Source of the DNA: DASTBU01 sp035711845 | Lineage (GTDB): Bacteria; Acidobacteriota; Vicinamibacteria; Vicinamibacterales; 2-12-FULL-66-21 | Direction of reading: 5' to 3' | NCBI GenBank assembly: GCA_035711845.1 | Contig: DASTBU010000058.1 | Location: 5,104-69,103, forward strand | DNA length: 64,000 nucleotides | Shown here: one piece after another, positions 33,762-43,994 of the stretch | Layout: each line of letters begins with the position of its first letter | How positions within the stretch are numbered: the first letter of the stretch is position 1 | Notes under the pieces: generated by a model | Seen by the model: only the letters and a program-made list of their open reading frames with translations | Told to the model about the DNA's origin: nothing | The model's database searches: none | Position numbers and translations under genes: made by a program

Positions 33762-35168
33762 GTGAACCAGTCGCTGATCAACCTCGCATACCTCGTCGCC
33801 GCGGTGCTCTTCATCCTCGGCCTCAAGGGCCTGGCGCATCCGAAGACTGCCGTCCGCGCCAACCTCCTCGGCGCGGTCGGCATGCTGATCGCGATTGTCG
33901 CCACGCTGCTGGACCGCATCGTCCTTGGCGGCGGAGCGCAGGCCTTCGCCTTGATCTTCGCCGCCATCCTGATTGGCTCGGTCCTGGGCGCCATTCTCGC
34001 GCTGAAGATCCAGATGACGGCGATGCCGCAGATGGTGGCGCTGCTGAACGGCTTCGGCGGCGGCGCGTCGGTGCTGGTGGCGGGGGCCGCGCTGAGCGAC
34101 GCGGGGGCGTTTCCGTCGATCCAGTTGCTGGTTGCGACGGCCGCCTCCGGCATCATCGGCGCCGTCACGTTCTGGGGCAGCCTGGTGGCGTTCGACAAGC
34201 TCCAGGAGACGTTCCTGCCGAGCAAGCCCATTCACTTCCCCGGGCAGCAGCCGCTCAACGCCGTGCTCGCCGCCGCCTGCCTGGTTCTGAGCTACTGGCT
34301 CGTCACCGGCGACGCGTCCGCACGCGTCCCGATCTACTGGATCGTCGTGGTGATCGCGTCGGTTGCCGGCGTGCTCCTCTCGATCCCGATCGGAGGCGCC
34401 GACATGCCCGTCGCGATCGCCCTGCTCAATTCGTACTCCGGGCTCGCCGCCGCGGCGACCGGCTTCGTGCTGGACAACGACGGCCTCATCATCACGGGAT
34501 CGCTCGTCGGCGCCTCGGGCATCATCCTCTCGCAGATCATGTGCAAGGCGATGAACCGCTCGCTCGCGAACGTCCTGTTGGGCCATATCGGCAGCGGCGA
34601 GGGCGGCCCGAAGGCGGACGATGTGTATGGCGGGAAGGTGAAGAGCACGTCGGCTGAAGAGATCGCCATGCTGTTCGACGGGGCGGGGCGGGTCGTCATC
34701 GTCCCCGGCTACGGTCTGGCCGTCTCGCAGGCGCAGCACGCCGTGCGGGACCTGGTAAACCTGCTGGAAGCGCGCGGTACAGAAGTCGAGTTCGCGATCC
34801 ATCCCGTGGCCGGGCGCATGCCCGGTCACATGAACGTCCTGCTCGCCGAGGCGGACATCTCATACGACAAGCTCAAGGAGATGGACCAGATCAACCCGAC
34901 GTTCCAGCAGACCGACGTCGCTCTCGTCATCGGCGCCAACGACGTGGTCAACCCACTGGCGAGGACCGACCCGCAGAGCCCGATTGCGGGCATGCCGATC
35001 CTCGACGTGGACAAGGCGCACACGGTCGTCGTGATCAAACGCAGCCTGAGCCCCGGCTTCGCGGGCATTCCGAATCCGCTGTTCGCGGCGGACAACACGC
35101 TCATGTACTTCGCCGACGGCAAGAAGGCGATCACGGATCTCATCACGGCGGTGAAAGAGGCCGCATAA
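33762..35168 (+). CDS. pntB: NAD(P) transhydrogenase subunit beta
   Basis: The 468-residue subunit consists of about nine membrane helices (residues 1-265, with the LNGFGGGASVLVAGAAL and GSLVGASGIILSQIMCKAMNR segments) and the C-terminal NADP-binding domain III (VVIVPGYGLAVSQAQHAV, HPVAGRMPGHMNVLLAEA, VIGANDVVNP). It starts with GTG 33762, 3 nt after the preceding stop. Complete length and motifs indicate an active enzyme. Confidence 0.94.
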   Translation: MNQSLINLAYLVAAVLFILGLKGLAHPKTAVRANLLGAVGMLIAIVATLLDRIVLGGGAQAFALIFAAILIGSVLGAILALKIQMTAMPQMVALLNGFGGGASVLVAGAALSDAGAFPSIQLLVATAASGIIGAVTFWGSLVAFDKLQETFLPSKPIHFPGQQPLNAVLAAACLVLSYWLVTGDASARVPIYWIVVVIASVAGVLLSIPIGGADMPVAIALLNSYSGLAAAATGFVLDNDGLIITGSLVGASGIILSQIMCKAMNRSLANVLLGHIGSGEGGPKADDVYGGKVKSTSAEEIAMLFDGAGRVVIVPGYGLAVSQAQHAVRDLVNLLEARGTEVEFAIHPVAGRMPGHMNVLLAEADISYDKLKEMDQINPTFQQTDVALVIGANDVVNPLARTDPQSPIAGMPILDVDKAHTVVVIKRSLSPGFAGIPNPLFAADNTLMYFADGKKAITDLITAVKEAA

Positions 35169-35178
35169 TACGACTCGG

Positions 35179-35469
35179 ATGTGGGTACTCAGCACTGAAG
35201 ACGGCGCAGCATCGCCAATCTCCTACCGGATCCGTCCCGGGAACATCAAGACCATCGGGCGCGCCGCCGGCGCTGACTTCATCGTCGACGCCACCCTGGT
35301 CTCGCGGCTGCATTGCCGCCTGAGCGCGGGAGCCGCGGAGCTCGAAGTGGTGGACCTCGACAGCACGAACGGCACGTTCGTGAACGGCCAGCGCGTGGAG
35401 CGCGCCACGCTGCAAAGCGGCGATCGCATCAAGCTCGGCGCTGTCGAGCTGGTCGTGACGCGGCAGTAA
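35179..35469 (+). CDS. FHA-domain protein
   Basis: The 96-residue protein is a single forkhead-associated domain: KTIGRAAGADFIVD, LVSRLHCRL (phosphothreonine-binding Ser-Arg and His) and DLDSTNGTFVNGQRV. It has no signal peptide or extra domain, so it is a cytosolic phosphothreonine-binding adaptor. Partners are unknown; a Ser/Thr kinase is encoded about 8 kb away at 43026-43994. It begins 10 nt after pntB and may be co-transcribed with it. Confidence 0.9.
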   Translation: MWVLSTEDGAASPISYRIRPGNIKTIGRAAGADFIVDATLVSRLHCRLSAGAAELEVVDLDSTNGTFVNGQRVERATLQSGDRIKLGAVELVVTRQ

Positions 35470-35586
35470 GGACCCGCGGACGGGTTCTAATACCCGGCCC
35501 GATCTCATCCATTCCGTCCAATGGCTCAGGCGGACTGGCGAGCTCCTTGCTCTCCTCACCTGCGGATGCTTTCAGAGGAGGCCAGT

Positions 35587-36108
35587 GTGAAGAGATTGTT
35601 CAGTTCGTGGGTAGCTGTGGCGCTAGTCGCGGCGGCGCCGTTCGTCACGGCGTGTGAACGCAGCGACACGCCCGATTATCAGTCCCGAGTCAACGAGTCC
35701 CTGGAGCAGGCAAAGCTTGGCGACGTGAATGCCGACTGGAAAGCCGAAGAGAGACAGTTGGTGCTCAGCGGCGAAGTCGAGAACGCCGCCGACAAGGCGC
35801 GAGCCGAAGAGCTCGCACAGCAGGTGGTCGGCACGAGCGGCCGCGTCGTCAACGAAGTGAAGGTCGAGGGGACCAACGTCGAGTCGTTGGACGACCAGAT
35901 CGAGGATCAGCTCGGACGCGCATTCAAGGAAGACAACGAGTGGGACCTCGACACCCTCGACTTGAACTTCAACTCCGAGGCCGGCGTCGTGACCATCACC
36001 GGCGACGCGCCGTCGCAGGAAATCAAGGATCGCGTCACCGCGCGCGTCAAGACCGTGGCGGGCGTGAAGGACGTCGTGAACAACCTCGAAGTGAAGCCGC
36101 GGCGATAG
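35587..36108 (+). CDS. BON-domain lipoprotein
   Basis: The 173-residue protein starts at GTG 35587, backed by a strong GAGGAGG ribosome site six nt upstream; the open frame's earlier ATG at 35521 has none. The signal ends in a lipobox VTAC (about Cys22). Two BON domains follow (about 30-95 and 100-173; GTSGRVVNEVKVEG and VAGVKDVVNNLEVKP are the terminal BON strands). OsmY-like BON proteins bind phospholipid and act in envelope stress. It converges with the MBL gene. Confidence 0.87.
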   Translation: MKRLFSSWVAVALVAAAPFVTACERSDTPDYQSRVNESLEQAKLGDVNADWKAEERQLVLSGEVENAADKARAEELAQQVVGTSGRVVNEVKVEGTNVESLDDQIEDQLGRAFKEDNEWDLDTLDLNFNSEAGVVTITGDAPSQEIKDRVTARVKTVAGVKDVVNNLEVKPRR

Positions 36109-36120
36109 ACTTGGGGCCCC

Positions 36121-36144
36121 GGGGTCAGATCCCGGTCTGACCCC
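36121..36144. terminator. GGGGTCAGA palindrome between convergent genes
   Basis: A 9-bp perfect stem (GGGGTCAGA at 36121 pairing with TCTGACCCC at 36136) with a 6-nt loop lies between two convergent genes and could end transcription in both directions, though no T-run follows. It encodes the last residues and stop of the MBL gene. A partial copy (GGTCCGACCCC) follows directly, and similar GGGTCAGG motifs occur near 21505-21570. Confidence 0.5.
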
Positions 36145-36787
36145 GGTCCGACCCCAGGAACGGATTCGTTCGTTTCTCCCGCCCGATGGTCGTGCGCTCG
36201 CCGTGGCCCGGGTACACGACCGTGTCGTCGGGAAACCGAAACAGCACGTCCCGGATCGAGCGCAGCAGCGTATCGTAGTCGCCGCCCGGAAGGTCGGTCC
36301 TGCCTATCGAGCCCGCAAAGAGCGTGTCCCCGACAAACAGCGTCCGCTTCATCTCGTCCACACGCCCGACCGCCAGGCAGACCCCGCCGGGACAGTGGCC
36401 CGGCGTGTGATGGACCCACGCTCCGTGCAGCCCGAACCGGATTGGACCCTCGTTCTCGTAGAACGAATCGACCGGCGGCTGCGGATCGATATGGAAGCCG
36501 AACGCCAGGCCCTGTTGCACGACCGCTCGATACAGGAAGTTGTCGGCTTCGTGGAGCCAGATCGGGACGCCCAGCGCCTTCTTCGCGTGCGCCACGCCCG
36601 TGATGTGGTCCATGTGCGCGTGCGTCAACAGGATGTGCTGGATGGACAGTCGATGCGTCTCAGCCGCCTGGAGCAGCAAGTCCACTTCCTCGCCCGGATC
36701 GACGAGCACACCCTCGCGCGTCTCCTCGCACCCGAGCACGAACCCGTTCTTCATGAATGGCTCGACGGCCCTGGTCTCGATGATCAT
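36125..36787 (-). CDS. MBL-fold hydrolase, glyoxalase II-like
   Basis: The 220-residue metallo-beta-lactamase-fold protein has the full metal set: LLTHAHMDHITG, HHTPGHCPGGV, FVGDTLFAGSIGRTDLPGGD and YPGHGERTTIG. The GSIGRTDLPGGD loop is that of the YcbL-type glyoxalase II group, which hydrolyses S-lactoylglutathione or similar thioesters. ATG 36787 gives MIIETRAVEPFMKNGF. The C-terminal GSDRGQTGI is read through a palindromic repeat and is probably a late addition. Confidence 0.88.
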   Translation of the reverse strand: MIIETRAVEPFMKNGFVLGCEETREGVLVDPGEEVDLLLQAAETHRLSIQHILLTHAHMDHITGVAHAKKALGVPIWLHEADNFLYRAVVQQGLAFGFHIDPQPPVDSFYENEGPIRFGLHGAWVHHTPGHCPGGVCLAVGRVDEMKRTLFVGDTLFAGSIGRTDLPGGDYDTLLRSIRDVLFRFPDDTVVYPGHGERTTIGREKRTNPFLGSDRGQTGI

Positions 36788-36830
36788 TCGGTTATCGTAC
36801 TATTGCTGTGATCATGCCGTAGTCCGTGGC

Positions 36831-36879
36831 TGGAAACTGGGAACTGGAAACTGTCGCTGGTAACTGGTAGCTGGTAGCT
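36831..36879. repeat. Heptamer array TGGAAAC/GGTAGCT
   Basis: Seven 7-nt units in strict register: TGGAAAC, TGGGAAC, TGGAAAC, TGTCGCT, GGTAACT, GGTAGCT, GGTAGCT. It ends 6 nt before the start codon of the receiver gene, in the place of its leader. Confidence 0.85.
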
Positions 36880-36885
36880 TTGCTC

Positions 36886-37251
36886 ATGATTCTAGTCGCT
36901 GTAGATGACCTGCTTTTCAGCTCGAAGATCCGGGCGACTGCGAAACAGGCGGGCGTGGAGCTGACGTTTGCGCGGTCCCAGGCGGAGATTCTCGAGCAGG
37001 CACGGATGCTGAGACCATCGCTCGCGATCTTCGACCTGAACAGCGGCAAGACGAACCCCATCGAGACGATTGCCGCGATGAAGAAGGACCCTGCGCTGGT
37101 AGGCATTCCGGCGCTCGGGTTCGTCTCGCACGTGGACGCGTCCACAATCGAGGCCGCGCGCCGCGCCGGCGCCGACGAGATCATGGCGCGCTCCACGTTC
37201 GCAGGCAACCTGGCAGAGATTCTCTCGACGGACAGGACGACGAAGCCCTGA
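36886..37251 (+). CDS. Degenerate CheY-like receiver domain protein
   Basis: The 121-residue single-domain protein follows the receiver fold: MILVAVDDLLF with the acidic pair Asp7-Asp8, LAIFDLNSG with the phospho-acceptor Asp50, and GFVSHVD for the Ser/Thr switch. The invariant Lys of the last strand is not at its usual place (ADEIMARSTF where K-P-F is expected), so phosphorylation signalling may be altered or lost. No histidine kinase is adjacent. The gene overlaps the following dehydratase gene by 4 nt if that gene starts at CTG. Confidence 0.78.
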   Translation: MILVAVDDLLFSSKIRATAKQAGVELTFARSQAEILEQARMLRPSLAIFDLNSGKTNPIETIAAMKKDPALVGIPALGFVSHVDASTIEAARRAGADEIMARSTFAGNLAEILSTDRTTKP

Positions 37252-38210
37252 CCACCATCGCAGATATCGAGGCGGCAGCGCGACGCATCGAAGGGCGGGT
37301 TCTGCGGACGCCGCTGCGTCAGTCTCACTGGCTCAGCGATCTGACGGGGAGCCACGTGCTCCTCAAGCTCGAAACCCTCCAGCCCACCTTCTCCTACAAG
37401 GTTCGTGGAGCGCTGAACGTCGTGGAACGGCTGAAGGCCGCGCCCGGGCCGCCGGCCCCCCTCGTCACGGCCTCCGCAGGCAATCACGGCCGTGCGCTGG
37501 CGTACGCGGCCACCGCCGCTGGTATTCCCCTGACGGTCTACGTGCCCGAGTCCGCGCCGCGAAGCAAGCTCGATGCAATTCTGGCATTGGGTGTCGATTT
37601 GAAGCCATGCCGCGACTACGACTCCGCAGAGCGCGAGGCGAAGCAGCATGCCGCGCGGGAAGGCGCGACATACATTTCGCCGTACAGCCACCCTGACGTC
37701 ATCGCCGGAGCCGGCACGGTCGGCCTGGAGATCCTGGCCGACGCAATGGACCTCGACGCGATCGTGGTGCCCGTGGGCGGCGGCGGGCTCGTCAGCGGGA
37801 TCGCCCTGGCAGCAGCCGCCATCACGCCGTCTACACGGGTCATCGGTGTCGAGGTCGAAGCGTCGCAGCCATTCACACGAAGCCTCGCGGCCGGACATAT
37901 CGTGGCCATCGATGTGAGCGCCACGCTCGCCGACGGCCTGGCGGGCAACCTCGATCCGGATACGGCCACGTTCGACATCGTTCAACGTCACGTCCGCGGG
38001 ATTGTCACGGTCGGCGAAAGTGATCTGCGCGCGGCGATGCAGGGGATCGTCGAGCGCGAGCGCCTCGTCGCGGAAGGCGCAGGCGCGGTCGGTGTAGCGG
38101 CGCTTCTCGCCGGAAAGATCAGGAGCAGTGGACGCCGTGTGGCCGTCGTGCTCTCCGGAGCGAACGTGGATACGGAGGTGTTGCGAGTAGTTCTGAGTTC
38201 TGAGTTCTGA
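37248..38210 (+). CDS. Threonine dehydratase-like PLP enzyme, probable CTG start
   Basis: The fold-type II PLP enzyme has the Lys Schiff-base site PTFSYKVRGALN (Lys51), TASAGNHGRALAYAA and the phosphate-binding VPVGGGGLVSGIA. Length about 320 aa fits catabolic threonine dehydratase, serine racemase or related ammonia lyases without the ACT domain. The conserved N-terminal helix (TTIADIEAAARRIEGRVLRT) has no ATG, GTG or TTG before it; a CTG at 37248 overlaps the upstream TGA as CTGA, with AGGA upstream. GTG 37356 would delete about 36 conserved residues. The last residues S-S-E-F and the stop come from the heptamer array. Confidence 0.83.
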   Translation: MTTIADIEAAARRIEGRVLRTPLRQSHWLSDLTGSHVLLKLETLQPTFSYKVRGALNVVERLKAAPGPPAPLVTASAGNHGRALAYAATAAGIPLTVYVPESAPRSKLDAILALGVDLKPCRDYDSAEREAKQHAAREGATYISPYSHPDVIAGAGTVGLEILADAMDLDAIVVPVGGGGLVSGIALAAAAITPSTRVIGVEVEASQPFTRSLAAGHIVAIDVSATLADGLAGNLDPDTATFDIVQRHVRGIVTVGESDLRAAMQGIVERERLVAEGAGAVGVAALLAGKIRSSGRRVAVVLSGANVDTEVLRVVLSSEF

Positions 38211-38244
38211 GTTCTGAGTTTTGAGTTCTGAGTTCCGAGTTGGG
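38189..38244. repeat. Heptanucleotide tandem array (AGTTCTG)8
   Basis: Eight 7-nt units from 38189, five of them exact AGTTCTG, degrading to AGTTTTG, AGTTCCG and AGTTGGG. The same family as 4257-4305 and preceded by the same GAGT. It contributes the stop codon of the dehydratase gene. Confidence 0.95.
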
Positions 38245-38306
38245 TTCTCGGCGACAGCGCCTGGGCTTTTGAGGAATCACGTTCGAGTCCACTCTTCCAG
38301 CTCCTC

Positions 38307-38558
38307 GTGCTGGCGCTTGCACTGCACTGCATCAACCTGCCACGTTCCGTACGAGGGTTCTTCGACGACCTGTTCAGCAATCCGGCGTATCAGCCGTACG
38401 ACCTGACCCCGGCGCAAATGTTCCTGGCTGACGAGGCCCGTGTCAACCGCGACCCCTTCGATGCGCTGATGTGCGCCGCCGCCAGGGCGCTCGAGCTTCC
38501 GCTCATCACTCGCGACGGGGACATCCGTGCGTCGGGGATGATCAAGGTGATCTGGTAG
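38307..38558 (+). pseudogene. VapC-like PIN-domain remnant (5' truncated)
   Basis: The last 83 residues look like the C-terminal half of a VapC-type PIN ribonuclease: LPRSVRGFFDDLFSNPAY, then RDPFDALMCAAARALELPLI and TRDGDIRASGMIKVIW, with two acidic residues of the active site. About 50-60 N-terminal residues, including the first catalytic Asp, and the VapB antitoxin gene are missing. The truncation lies just after the heptamer array. Without the first Asp an active toxin is unlikely. It ends one base before the convergent serine hydrolase. Confidence 0.7.
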
Positions 38559-40055
<1,497 letters not shown>

Positions 40056-40341
40056 GTGCACCTCCGGAAGTACGTGGCGGCGCGGATCGTAGCACCCCGG
40101 CAGGCGTTCGTCACCGACTGCGGCGGATGGAACGGGCCATTCGCCGAGCGGTGAGCTGAGACGGCCCGGCATCCTCGCTTCTGCGGCCCGCCAGGCGCTC
40201 ATCGGAGCGCGAAAAAGACACAACAGGAGGGCGCCGAAGTTGCAGTCTGGGTCGTCGCGAACGGATGCTGCCGGATTTCCGGCAATCCGGACAAACCTAA
40301 ACCGATCCGGAACCTGATCCGTCCAAGGTGCAGAGGGTGCC

Positions 40342-42774
40342 ATGAAGAACCTTGCCTACGCGCTCAGAATCCTCGTCCGGCAGCCGCGATACACGGTGCT
40401 GGCGATACTTACCGTCGCGGTGGGGATCGGCGTCAACGCCGCCATGTTCGGTCTCCTGGATGCGGTGTACTTCCGCCCGCTGCCGATCGCCGATCCAGAC
40501 CGGCTCGTCGACGTGCGCCTCGAGTCCCCCGGCTCGCGGTTCAGCGTGCTCTCCTATCAGGAGTTCCTGGATCTCGAGCGGAGCGTCCCGGCCTTCCAGG
40601 ACGTCATGGCGATCGGCCAGCGCGGCGTCACGCTCAACCACAACGGCGACGCGCAGCTCCAGATCATCCACTACGTCTCGGGCCGCTACTTTCCGTCGCT
40701 GGGCATTCCGATGCACCTGGGCCGGGGATTCACGGACGCCGACGATCGATCCGACGCGACCACGCCGCAGGCGGTGATCAACCACGAGGTGTGGCAGCGC
40801 CTCGGCTCGCCGTCCGACATCATCGGCCGCACCGTCCAGTTGAACAGCACGATGTTCACGGTGATTGGCGTGACGGCGCCCGGATTCGTCGGGCTTGACC
40901 GGACCGTGCGGACCCATTTCTGGGTGACGACGGCGCAGGCGCCGTTCGTGGTGGCGGGCCTCCGGGCCGAGCTCGACGATCGGAATCACCGCTGGTTCGA
41001 GATCGTAGCGCGGCTGTCCGATACCGCGGACGTCGCTCAGGCGGCCGCCGGCCTCGACGTGGTCCTCTCGCGATGGCGGGCCCGCGATGCGCGCGCCTAT
41101 CAGGACGCCCGGTTGGTCGTTCAGAGCCAGCGCGACGCCACGCGCAGGGAGACCAGGCAGGGCACCGTGTTTCTCGCGCTCGTGGGGCTCGTGCTCCTGA
41201 TCGCGTGCGCGAACGTCGCCAACCTGACGCTCGCGAGGGGGGAAGGGCGGCGTCGCGAGATGGCCCTCCGGGCGGCGCTCGGCGCCACACGTCTGAACCT
41301 GCTCCGGCAGATGCTCCTGGAAAGCGCCCTGGTTTCGCTGGCGGCGGCTGCGGCCGGTGTGCTGCTCGCCTCCTGGCTGATCTCGTTGTTTCCGGCGCTG
41401 CTCCCCCCGGGCGCACGGTTCGCGATGACACTCGACGTCAGGGTCGATACACGACTGCTTGCCTTTGCTGCGCTGCTCGCCGCGTTGGCCACGGCCCTGG
41501 TGGGCATCGTGCCTGCCTGGCGCAGCTCGCGCACGGATATCACGAGCGGGTTGAAGAGCCAGGCGCCGACCGTGGCGGGGAGCGGCCGCGGCGTGCAGCT
41601 TCGCGACGTCCTCGTCGTCAGCGAGATCGCCATGAGCGGCGTGGTCATCATTGCCGCGGGCCTGCTGGTCCGGAGCTTTGCCTACAGCCTGGCCGTCGAA
41701 CCGGGCTTCGACATGCGCAGAAACGTCGCGACCTTCTACGTCGTCCCTGGCTTGAAGGGGTACGACCACGATGCGACATACCGGTACTTGGAGTCGGCGC
41801 GCCGCAGCGCAGCCACGGCTCCCGGTGTGCAACGCGTCAGCTACGGCATCCGGCTGCCCGGCCAGGGCAACGAAGCGGGATGGAGCGCCTCTTTCGTGAT
41901 TCCCGGGAAGGAACCGCCTCCGGGCAAGGACGCCTTCGATATCCGGTACACGATGGTCGGGCCGGACTATTTCGAGGTGATGGGCACCAGCATTCTGAGC
42001 GGTCGCGGCATCGGTGACGTCGATCGGCCCGACAGCGCGGCCGTCGCGGTCATCAGCGACGCGATGGCGCGCCGGTTATGGCCCGGCGAGAGCCCACTGG
42101 GCAAGCGGATTCGCATGGGTCGGGCGCGGCCGATCGATCGGGAGATCGTGGGTGTTGCCGAGGACATCCGGATCGGCGGCCTGTTCGAGGCGCCCGAGAT
42201 GTACGTCTATGTGCCGTACGCGCAGGATCAGCAGGCGTTCGGCCTTCTCCTCGTGGAAGCGCAGGGCGACACGGCGGCCGTCGGCGGATCGGTCAAGCAA
42301 CGCCTCGCCGAGATCGATCCGGCGATTCCGGTCCTCGCCGTCAGCTCGTTCGCCGAACATATGAATCTCCTCCTGTACGAAGATCGTCGCAACGCCTGGA
42401 TCGGATTCGCGATTGCGCTGCTGGCACTGGCGCTCGGCGCCGTCGGTGTGCACGGGGTCGTGTCGCTGGTCACGGCGCGGCGAACGCGGGAGATCGGCCT
42501 CCGCGTCGTGCTCGGCGCCGACCGCCGGCAGGTGCTCTGGCTGCTGCTCGGCAAGGGTGTCAGGCTCGCATTGGTGGGGGCGATCCTGGGGATCGCGGGA
42601 GGCCTGGCCGCCGGCCGGTTGCTGCAGAACCAACTGCACGGCATCGAGGCAACGGATCCCTGGAGCATCGTCGTGGGCACCACCGTGCTGATCACCGTCG
42701 CGCTCGCCGCGAGTTTCGCGCCGGCCTGGCGCGCTACTCGACTGGATCCAGCGGTGGCGCTGCGCGACGATTAG
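40342..42774 (+). CDS. Orphan MacB/FtsX-type permease (ADOP-like)
   Basis: The 810-residue permease has two FtsX-type units, each with a long periplasmic domain: helix 1 (VLAILTVAVGIGVNAAMFG), a periplasmic domain (about 50-250), helices FLALVGLVLLIACANVANLT, a second block, and a C-terminal FtsX domain (IGFAIALLALALGAVGVHGVV, EIGLRVVLGADRRQVLWLL). No ATPase gene is nearby, as in acidobacterial duplicated orphan permeases (ADOP). Export or envelope remodelling is the family idea. Unlike the later copies it lacks the PadR partner and N-terminal prefix domain. Confidence 0.85.
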   Translation: MKNLAYALRILVRQPRYTVLAILTVAVGIGVNAAMFGLLDAVYFRPLPIADPDRLVDVRLESPGSRFSVLSYQEFLDLERSVPAFQDVMAIGQRGVTLNHNGDAQLQIIHYVSGRYFPSLGIPMHLGRGFTDADDRSDATTPQAVINHEVWQRLGSPSDIIGRTVQLNSTMFTVIGVTAPGFVGLDRTVRTHFWVTTAQAPFVVAGLRAELDDRNHRWFEIVARLSDTADVAQAAAGLDVVLSRWRARDARAYQDARLVVQSQRDATRRETRQGTVFLALVGLVLLIACANVANLTLARGEGRRREMALRAALGATRLNLLRQMLLESALVSLAAAAAGVLLASWLISLFPALLPPGARFAMTLDVRVDTRLLAFAALLAALATALVGIVPAWRSSRTDITSGLKSQAPTVAGSGRGVQLRDVLVVSEIAMSGVVIIAAGLLVRSFAYSLAVEPGFDMRRNVATFYVVPGLKGYDHDATYRYLESARRSAATAPGVQRVSYGIRLPGQGNEAGWSASFVIPGKEPPPGKDAFDIRYTMVGPDYFEVMGTSILSGRGIGDVDRPDSAAVAVISDAMARRLWPGESPLGKRIRMGRARPIDREIVGVAEDIRIGGLFEAPEMYVYVPYAQDQQAFGLLLVEAQGDTAAVGGSVKQRLAEIDPAIPVLAVSSFAEHMNLLLYEDRRNAWIGFAIALLALALGAVGVHGVVSLVTARRTREIGLRVVLGADRRQVLWLLLGKGVRLALVGAILGIAGGLAAGRLLQNQLHGIEATDPWSIVVGTTVLITVALAASFAPAWRATRLDPAVALRDD

Positions 42775-43025
42775 GTGTTCCGGTCGTACGACGCGAGCAT
42801 CGCGCCGAGCGCGCCGGAGTGGCCTGAACTACGCGCGGTCATCCGGGCGGCAGCGCTGCTTTGTCAGACCCGGAACAGAAGGTCGACCTGCACAGTGGCG
42901 ACACGGTGTCGGGCCAGATCCGGCCGCCCAGGGAAGGTGATCGCGGTATCAGAGCTATCAGCTGTGAGCGCTCGGCCGCGGCCTGGCTCAGTGCAGCGGC
43001 GGAGGGCGGACGGCGAAAGCAAGTA

Positions 43026-43994
43026 TCACCCCCAGAACCACCAGGCGGCGGCGAAGGCGAGGACGAGGAGCACCACGAAGATCCAGCTGCGGCTGGGGGG
43101 TTCGTCGTCGAGGGGCAGCAGGTCGGCTGGCGAGGGTTCGCCGGCTCGCAGGTCCAGCACGGCGGCGACGCTGCGCAGTTCCGCGCCGAACGACGCGGCG
43201 CTCTGATAGCGGCCGTCCAGGTCCTTCGAGAGCGCTCGTCCGACGATCGCGTCCAGCTCCGCAGGCAGGTGAGGGTTGACCGCCGACAGACGCGGCGGCG
43301 CGAGGCGGATGACGTTGAGCACCGCAGAGGGCAGCGGCCCGAATGCCAGGCGGCCCGTGAGCATCTCGTAGAGCACCGCGCCGAGCGAGAACAGATCGCT
43401 CCTCGCGTCGATCGGGCTTCCCAGAGCCTGTTCGGGCGACAAGTACGGAGCGACCGGCGGAGCACCTGGCGGCAGGCCATCAGGCGCTGACGCTGCCGCC
43501 GCACGGGCCTGGCCGCCTGACGTCCACGGAGAGAGGCCGAAGTCCAGCACCTTGGCGCTGCCCTTGGCCGTAACCATGATCGTCTCGGGGCGAATGTCCC
43601 CGTGGATGATGTCCCGCGCGTGCGCCTCGGCGAGCGCGTCGGCTATCTGGATTCCCAGCTCCAACGCGCGACGCGGATTGACCGCGCGGCCGCCGATCTC
43701 CTGCTTGAGCGTCACACCCGAGACGAACTCGTACGCCAGATACGACCGGGCCGCATATTCGCCTGCATCGAAGAGCGTCGCGATGTTCGGGTGCGAAAGC
43801 GTCGAGGCTTCGCGGATTGCGGCGGCGAACGCCTCGCCGCGCGCGGGCGTGCCAGGCGTCTCCGCAGGCAGTAGCTTGAGCGCGACCGTCCGGCCGACCT
43901 TCGTGTCTCGCGCGCGGTACACGTCTCCCAGGCCGCCGGCACCGAGGTGCTCGAGGAGGTTGTAATGCGCGATCGACTGATCCACGACGCTCAT
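43026..43994 (-). CDS. Ser/Thr protein kinase with atypical catalytic loop
   Basis: The 322-residue kinase has a glycine-rich loop LGAGGLGDVYRA, ATP Lys40 in VALKLL, and a DFG motif (Asp151). The catalytic loop reads HGDIRPETI: the catalytic Asp133 is present, but the usual Lys is Arg135 and the metal-binding Asn is Thr138, so activity may be weak. A single C-terminal membrane helix (IFVVLLVLAFAAAWWFWG) anchors it after a Pro- and Ala-rich linker; no extracellular sensor follows. ATG 43994 overlaps the SDR stop by 4 nt, so the two are translated as a pair. Confidence 0.85.
   Translation of the reverse strand: MSVVDQSIAHYNLLEHLGAGGLGDVYRARDTKVGRTVALKLLPAETPGTPARGEAFAAAIREASTLSHPNIATLFDAGEYAARSYLAYEFVSGVTLKQEIGGRAVNPRRALELGIQIADALAEAHARDIIHGDIRPETIMVTAKGSAKVLDFGLSPWTSGGQARAAAASAPDGLPPGAPPVAPYLSPEQALGSPIDARSDLFSLGAVLYEMLTGRLAFGPLPSAVLNVIRLAPPRLSAVNPHLPAELDAIVGRALSKDLDGRYQSAASFGAELRSVAAVLDLRAGEPSPADLLPLDDEPPSRSWIFVVLLVLAFAAAWWFWG

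Noticed and set aside
42775..43025. Possible small gene between the first permease and the kinase
   Set aside because: Short frames have no ribosome site or family similarity. A weak 7-nt-periodic stretch near 42950-42980 is too degenerate to list as an array.
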